This document shows, one piece after another, positions 57,940-64,000 of a stretch of DNA of 64,000 bases (positions are counted from its first letter, which is position 1; the number at the start of each line of letters is the position of its first letter). The stretch covers positions 30,824,853 through 30,888,852 of the forward strand of contig CM075773.1 in assembly GCA_037974665.1 (NCBI GenBank). The letters are read 5' to 3'. The notes below the pieces were generated by a model, which saw only the letters and a program-made list of their open reading frames with translations, ran no database searches and was not told the origin of the DNA. The position numbers were made by a program, and so were the translations under genes. Source of the DNA: Ehretia macrophylla (lineage: Eukaryota; Streptophyta; Magnoliopsida; Boraginales; Ehretiaceae).

Positions 57940-60900
57940 TGTGATGGATTAGGGACCCGAAACTGAATGAAAGAAGAAAAGTGACACGAAACTGAGGAAA
58001 ACATTCAATTTTGGGCTCCGAAAACATGCGCAACAGAGCATCCTCGGTGCCCCCGTCATAGGGCTCTCGGAGAGCTTTCCAACGGTATGTTGTGCACCGC
58101 GTAACTCCTTACGGAATAAAATTTATAGTCACTGGAGCGTCGGATACCTGGTCACAAGCCCCACGCCCACGGTTTGTGGGCCCAGCCACTACGTGAAGTG
58201 AAGTTGTCTTGCCTAAGGTGTCGTGGGATTCTGTAATCGAAATGTAATAGATTAGGTTGTCGTCTTTTTCACGGCTCACAACGTACGATCCTGGATGAAA
58301 AAATAGCGCAATAGAAGAAAAGTGTCATAAAACTGATGAAAATGTTCGATTTTGGGATCTGAAAATAGGTGCCCCCGTCGTAGAGCCCTCGGAGAGCTTT
58401 CCAACGGTATGCTGTGCGCCACATAACTCCTTACGGATCAAAAGTTAACGGCACTGGAGCGACGGATACCTGGTCACAAGCCCCACGCCCTCGATTTGAG
58501 GGCATAACCTCTATGTGAAGTGAAGTTGTCTTGCCCAAGGTGCCATGGGATTCAGTTATAAAAATGCAATGGATTAGGTTGTCGTCCTTTTCGTGGCTCA
58601 CGACGTACGACTCTGGATGGAAAAACATCGCAAAAGAGGAAAAGTGCAACAAAATTGATGAGAACGTTTGATTTTGTGCATCAAAAATAGGCGCAGCCGA
58701 GCAGGCTTACAACCCCTGTCGTAGAGCTCACGGAGTGGTTTCCAACGGTATGTTGTGCGCTCTGTAACTCCTTACGGATCAAAAGTTATGGGTACCAGAG
58801 CGATGGATACCTGGTCACAAGCCCCACGCCCTTTGTTTGCGCGCCCAGCCTCTACGTGAAGTAAAGTTGTCTTGCCTAAGGTGTCGTGTGATTCGGTAAG
58901 AGAAATGTTATGGATTAGGTTGTCGTCCTTTTTGCGGCTCACGACGTACGATCCGAGACGAAAAAATCGTACAATAGAAGAAAAGTGTCTAGAAACTGAT
59001 GAAAATTTTTGATTTTGGGATCTGAAAATAGGTGCAGCCAAGCAAGCTTGGTACACCCGTCGTAGAGCTCTCCAAGATCTTTCCAACGGTATGCTGTGCG
59101 CCACGTAACTTCTTACGGATCAAAAGTTATGGGCATCAGAGCGACGGATACCTGGTCGCAAACCCAATGCCCTCGGTTTGTGGGCCCAGCCTCTACGTGA
59201 AGTGAAGTTGTCTTGCCTATGATGCCTTGGAATTCGGTAATAGAAATGTGATGGATTAGGTTGTCGTCTTTTATTCGGCTCACGACTTCCGATCCGTGAC
59301 GGAAAAATAGCGCAAAAGAGGAAAAGTGTCCCAAAATTGATGAGAACGTTTGATTTTGGGCTCTAAAAATAGGCGTAGCCGAGCAGGCTTGCTGTCCCTG
59401 TCGTAGAGTCCTCAGAGAGCGTTCCAACGGTATGTTGTGCGCCACGTAACTCCTTGCGGATCAAAAGTTATGGGCATCGGAACGACGGATACTTGGTTAA
59501 AAGCCCCACGCCCTTTGTTTGCTGGCCCAGTCTCTACGTGAAGTGAAGTTGTCTTGCCCAAGGTTCCATGGGATTCGGTAACAGAAATGTGATGGATTAG
59601 GTTATCGTCCTTTTCGCGGCTCATTACGTACGATCCGGGACGGAAAAACAGCGCAAAAAAAGAAAAGTGTCCCGAAACTTATGAAAATGTTCGATTTTGG
59701 GCTTCAAAAATAGGCGCAGCTGACCAAGCTCGCAGCCCCCGTCGTAGAGCTCGCGCAGAGCTTTCCAACGGTATACTGTGCACCGCGTAACTCCTTACGA
59801 ATCAAAAGTTATGGGCACCGGAGGGATGGATACCTGGCCACAAGACCTACGCCCTCGGTTTGAGGGCCCAGCCTCTACATGAATTGAAGATGTCTTGCCT
59901 AAGGTGCCGTGTGATTTGATAATAGAAATGTGATAGATTAGGTTGTCGTCCTTTTCGTGGCTCATGACGTACGATCCGGAACGGAAAAACTGCGCAAAAG
60001 AAGATAAGTGTCCAGAAACTAATGAAAATGTTCAATTTTGGGATCTGAAAACAGGTGCAGCTGAGCAGGCTTGGTGCCCCCATCGTAGAGCTCTCGGAGA
60101 GTTTTCCAACTGTATGCTGTGCATCGCGTAACTCCTTATAGATTAAAAGTTATGGGCACCGAAGCAACGAATACCTCGTCAAAAGCCCCACACCTTTTGT
60201 TTGCGCGCCCAGCCTCTACGTGATGTGAAGTTGTCATGGCCAAGGTGCCGTGGGATTTGGTAATAGAAATGTGATGGATTAGTTTGTTGTTCTTTTCGCG
60301 GCTCACGACGTACGATTCAGGATGGAAAAAAAGCGCAAAAGAAGAAAAGTATCCCAAAACTGATGAAAACATTCAATTTTGGGCTATGAAAAAAGGCGCA
60401 GTCAAGCAAACTTGGTGCCCCCATCGTAGAGCTCACGAACAACTTTCCAACGGTATGCTGTGCACTGCATAACTCCATACGGATCAAAAGTTATGGGCAC
60501 CGGAGCGACGGATACCTGGTCACAAGCTCCACGCCCTCTGTTTGCCGGCCCAGCCTCTACGTGAAGTGAAGTTATCTAGCCCAAGGTGTCGTGGGATTCG
60601 GTAGTAGAAATGTGATGGATTAGGTTGTCGTCCTTTTCGCGGCTAATGACGTGCAATCCGGGACGAAAAAACATCGCAAAACAAGAAAAGTGTCCCGAAA
60701 TTAATGAAAACATTTGATTTAGGGCTCCGAAAATAGGCGTAGCCAGGCGGGCTTAGTGCCCCAGTCGTAGAGCTCAAGGAGAGCTTTCCTATGGTATGCT
60801 GTGCGCCGCGTAACTTCTTACGGATCAAAAGTTATAGGCACCAGAGCAATGGATACCTGGTCACAAGCCCCACGCCCTCGGTTTGTGTGCCCAGCCTTTA

Positions 60901-62222
60901 CGTGAAGTGAAGTTGTCTTACCCAAGGTGCCATGGGATTTGGTAATAGAAATATGATAGATTAGGTTTTCGTCCTTTTTGCAGCTCACGACGTACGATTC
61001 GTGACAGAAAAATAGCGCAAAAGAAGAAAAGTATCCCAAAACTGATGAAAATGTTCAATTTTGGGCCCAAAAAATAGATGCAGCCGAGCAGGCTTGCTGC
61101 CCCATGGTAGAGCTCTCGGAGAGCTTTAAAACGGTATGCTGTGCACCGCGTAACTCTTTACGGATCAAAAGTTATGGGCACCGGAGCGACGGATACCTGG
61201 ACACAAGTCTCATGCCCTTGGTTTGAGGGCCTAGTCTTTACATGAAGTGAAGTTGTCTTGCCCAAGGTGCCGTGGTATTCGGTAATAAAAATGTGATGGA
61301 TTAGGACATCGTCCTTTTCAGGGCTCACGACATACGAACAGAGACGAAAAAATAGCGCAAAAGAAGAAAAGTGTCCCAAAATGGATGAGAACTTTCAATT
61401 TTGGGCTCATAAAATAGGTGCAGCCAAGTATGCTTAGAGCCCCCGGTGTAGATCTGTCGGAGAGTTTTCTAACGGTATGCTGTGCGCAGCGTAACATATC
61501 AAAAGTTATGGCACCGAAGCAACAAATACCTGGTCATAGGCCCCACGCCCTCGGTCTGTGGGCCCAGCGTCTATGTGAAGTGAAGTTGTCTTGCCCAAGG
61601 TGTCGTGGGATTTGGTAATTAAAATGTTATGGATTAGGTTGTCGTCCTTTTCGCGGCTCACGACGTACGATCCGGGACAGAAAAATAGCGCAAAAGAAGA
61701 AAAGTGTCCCAAAACTGATAATAACATTAAATTTTGGTCTTCGAAAATGGGTGCAGCCGAGCAGGCTTGATGTCCTCGTCGTAGAGATCTCGGAGAGCTT
61801 TGCAACGGTATTTTGTACGCCGCTTAACTCCTTAAGGATCAAAAGTTATGGCACCGGAGCGACGGATACTTGGTCACAAGCGCTACGCCCTCAGTTTGAG
61901 GGTCCTGCTCTACGTGAAGTGAAGTTGTCTTGCCCAAGGTGTTGTGGGATTCGGTAATAAAAATGAGATGGATTAGGCTGTTGTCCATTTCGCGGCACAC
62001 GACATACGAATGGGGACGAAAAAACAGCGCAAAAGAAGAAAAGTGTCCCAAAACTGATGAGAACGTTAGTTTTTGGGCTCGGAAATTAGGTGCAGCCAAT
62101 TAGGCTTGGTGCCCCATCGTAGAGTTCTTGGGGAACTTTTCAAAAGTGTCACGAAACAGATGAAAACGTTGGAATTTGGGCTCTGAAAATAGGCGTAGCT
62201 GAGCAGGCTTGCTATCCATTTT
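57940..62222. repeat. Satellite higher-order block, copy 2
   Basis: It begins with the short variant (GGGACCCGAAACTGAAT at 57952) and follows the series of copy 1. Included are TGAAAATAGGTGCCCCCGTC (58363-58382), an 18-bp loss shared only with the copy at 62.5 kb. From about 58.06 kb the sequence recurs about 4163 bp further right. Confidence 0.8.
62125..62165. repeat. Broken satellite monomer at duplication edge
   Basis: GAGTTCTTGGGGAACTTTTC is joined to AAAAGTGTCACGAAACAG, jumping from the end of one GTCGTAGAGCTC region into the middle of the next monomer's A-rich tract. It lies just left of the 4163-bp duplication and may be its exchange junction. Confidence 0.7.
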
Positions 62223-64000
62223 ATAGGACTCCCGGAGAGCTTTCAAACGGTATGTTGTGCACCGCGTAACTCCTTACATAATAAAATTTATAGTCATCGG
62301 AGCATCGAATACCTGGTCACAAGCCCCACGCCCACGGTTTGTGGGCCCAGCCACTACGTGAAGTGAAGTTGTCTTGCCTAAGGTGTCGTGGGATTCTGTA
62401 ATCGAAATGTAATAGATTAGGTTGTCGTCTTTTTCACGGCTCACAACGTACGATCCTAGATGAAAAATAGCGCAATAGAAGGAAAGTGTCATAAAACTGA
62501 TGAAAATGTTCGATTTTGGGATCTGAAAATAGGTGCCCCCGTCGTAGAGCCCTCGGAGAGCTTTCCAACGGTATGCTGTGCGCCGCGTAACTCCTTACGG
62601 ATCAAAAGTTGTAGGCACTGGAGCGACAGATACCTGGTCACAAGCCCCACGCCCTCGGTTTGAGGGCACAGCCTCTACGTGAAGGGAAGTTGTCTTACCC
62701 AAGGTGCCATGGGATTCAGTTATAAAAATGTGATAGATTAGGTAGTCGTCCTTTTTTCGGCTCATGACCTACGACTCTGGACGAAAAAACATCGCCAAAG
62801 AGGAAAAGTGCAACAAAATTGATGAGAACGTTTGATTTTGTGCGTCAAAAATAGGCGCAGCCGAGCAGGCTTACAACCCCAGTCGTAGAGCTCACAGAGA
62901 GCATTCCAACGGTATGCTGTGCGCTATGTAACTCCTTACGGATCAAAAGCTATGGGCATCGGAGCGACGGAGACCAGGTCACAAGCCCCACGCCCTTTGT
63001 TTGCACGCCCAGCCTCGACGTGAAGTGAAGTTGTCTTGCCCAAGGTGCCATGGGATTCGGTAATAAAAATGTGATGGATTAGGTTTTCGTTCTTTTCGCG
63101 GCTCACGACGCACGATCCGGGATGAAAAAACAGCCCAAAGAGGAAAAGTGTCCTGATACTGATGAAAATTTTCAATTTTGGGATTTGAAAATAGGTGCAG
63201 CCAAGCAAGCTTGGTGCACCCGTCACAGAGCTCTCCAAGAGCTTTCCAACGGTATGCTGTGCGCAGCGTAACTCCTTACGGATCAAAAGTTATGGGCATC
63301 AGAGCGATGGATACCTGTTCACAAGCCCCACGCCCTCGGTTTGAGGGCACAGCCTCTACGTGAACTGAAGTTGTCTTGCCCAAGGTGCCTTGGGATTTGG
63401 TAATAAAAATGTGATTGATTAGGTTGTCGTCTTTTTTTCGGCTCACGACGTCCGATCCGTGACGGAAAAATAGCGCAAAAGAGGAAAAGTGTCCCAAAAT
63501 TGATGAGAACGTTTTATTTTGGGCTCTGAAAATAGGCGTAGCCGAGCAGGCTTGCTGCCCCTGTCGTAGAGTCCTCAGAGAGCGTTCCAACGGTATGTTG
63601 TACGACACGTAACTCCTTGCGGATCAAAAGTTATGGGCATCGAAGCGACGGATACTTGGTCAAAACCCCGACGCCCTTTGTTTGCTGGCCCAGTCTCTAC
63701 GTGAAGTGAAGTTGTCTTGCCCAAGGTGCCATGGGATTCGGTAACAGAAATATGATGGATTAGGTTATCGTCCTTTTCGCGGTTTATTACGTACGATCAG
63801 GGACGGAAAAACAGGGGAAAAAAAGAAAAGTGTCCCGAAACTTATGAAAATGTTCGATTTTGGGCTCCGAAAATAGGCGCAGCTAACCAAGCTCGCAACC
63901 CCCGTCGTAGAGCTCAGGCAGAACTTTCCAACGGTATGCTGTGCGCCGCGTAACTCCTTACGAATCAAAAGTTATGGGCACCGGAGGGATGGATACCTGG
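62223..64000. repeat. Satellite higher-order block, copy 3 (runs off the window)
   Basis: This block repeats 58.06-59.84 kb at a constant offset: GTAGAGCCCTCGGAG at 58380 and 62544, TCGTAGAGTCCTCAGAG at 59401 and 63564, and CACCGGAGGGATGGATACC near 59817 and 63980. Rare variants (AATAAAATTTATAGTCA, ATTCTGTAATCGAAATG, the 18-bp loss) are shared. Differences are few, so this is a younger duplication than the monomer family. It continues past the right edge. Confidence 0.85.

Larger units (their letters stand above)
38853..64000. repeat. Satellite array, monomer about 341 bp, derived from the 5S spacer
   Basis: About 74 head-to-tail monomers run to the window end. Successive CAAAAGTTAT landmarks are 340-341 bp apart (38921, 39262, 39602, 39942, 40283, 40624). 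Each monomer has, in order, the TCGTCCTTTTCGCGGCTCAC box, GAAAAACAGCGCAAAAGAAG, TTCGATTTTGGGCTCCG, GTCGTAGAGCTCTCGGAGAG, ATCAAAAGTTATGGGCACCG, CCCACGCCCTCGGTTTGAGG and GTAATAGAAATGTGATGGAT. All these have counterparts in the 5S unit in the same order. No 5S gene remains in any monomer. The GATGGAT word is joined directly to the TCGTCCTTTT box, where the 5S unit has about 336 more bp including the gene. The many short reading frames are repeats of the same non-coding sequence. Confidence 0.95.

Noticed and set aside
38956..63968. Dozens of 60-136 aa minus-strand frames with similar proteins across the satellite
   Set aside because: They are the same stretch of the 341-bp monomer read again and again, with different starts, ends and frames in each monomer and no conserved start. 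They follow from the repeat sequence and lack any domain.
38853..64000. CRISPR-like array
   Set aside because: The repeats are long, contiguous, about 341 bp and diverged, with no spacer/repeat structure. The context is plant nuclear DNA.
1..64000. tRNA genes, 45S rDNA or telomere-type TTTAGGG arrays
   Set aside because: None was seen on reading either strand. The only tRNA-like words are the two primer-binding sites.

Overview
This window is repetitive nuclear DNA from a plant, most likely a flowering plant. The evidence is a tandem array of plant-type 5S rRNA genes (119 nt, plant consensus) and LTR retrotransposons of the chromodomain-bearing Ty3/gypsy lineage, with primer-binding sites matching plant initiator-tRNA-Met (TGGTATCAGAGC). 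I see no host protein-coding gene, tRNA, 45S rDNA or telomere repeat. The species cannot be told from the sequence.

Layout. (1) 1-28620 is a head-to-tail 5S rDNA array with every gene on the minus strand and a unit of about 677 bp. I count 29 gene copies, 26 of full length, one split by an insertion and two with deletions. The copies differ from one another, so this looks like a decaying, poorly homogenised stretch. They fall into two sequence classes. Class A is near the canonical plant 5S. Class B carries two linked changes inside the internal promoter. (2) Two insertions interrupt the array: a 7.05 kb LTR element without coding capacity (629-7679, minus orientation) and a 2.3 kb solo LTR inside a 5S gene (23760-26059, perfect 5-bp target duplication). 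(3) 28621-38852 is a decayed, once autonomous chromovirus (Tekay/Del-like) with gag, protease, reverse transcriptase, RNase H, integrase and chromodomain remnants, a 3.49 kb 3' LTR and a 5'-truncated 5' LTR. (4) 38853-64000 is a satellite of about 74 monomers of about 341 bp.

The main observation is that the satellite monomer is the 5S unit with one internal block of about 336 bp removed. That block holds the whole 5S gene, its poly-T terminator and its upstream flank. What is left is intergenic spacer amplified as a satellite, with its own higher-order duplications (about 4.16, 7.6 and 12.1 kb offsets) and two inverted repeats that are weaker or absent in the parent spacer. The chromovirus sits exactly between the gene-bearing array and the gene-less satellite.

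How the parts relate. The 5S units would be transcribed by RNA polymerase III if any remain functional. The satellite lacks the internal promoter and should not be. The non-coding LTR element shares its primer-binding and polypurine-tract regions with the chromovirus, so it was probably mobilised in trans by such an element. The stops that disable the chromovirus are mostly explainable as C-to-T or G-to-A changes, as expected in methylated, silenced DNA. All motif comparisons were made by eye. No alignment or database search was run.
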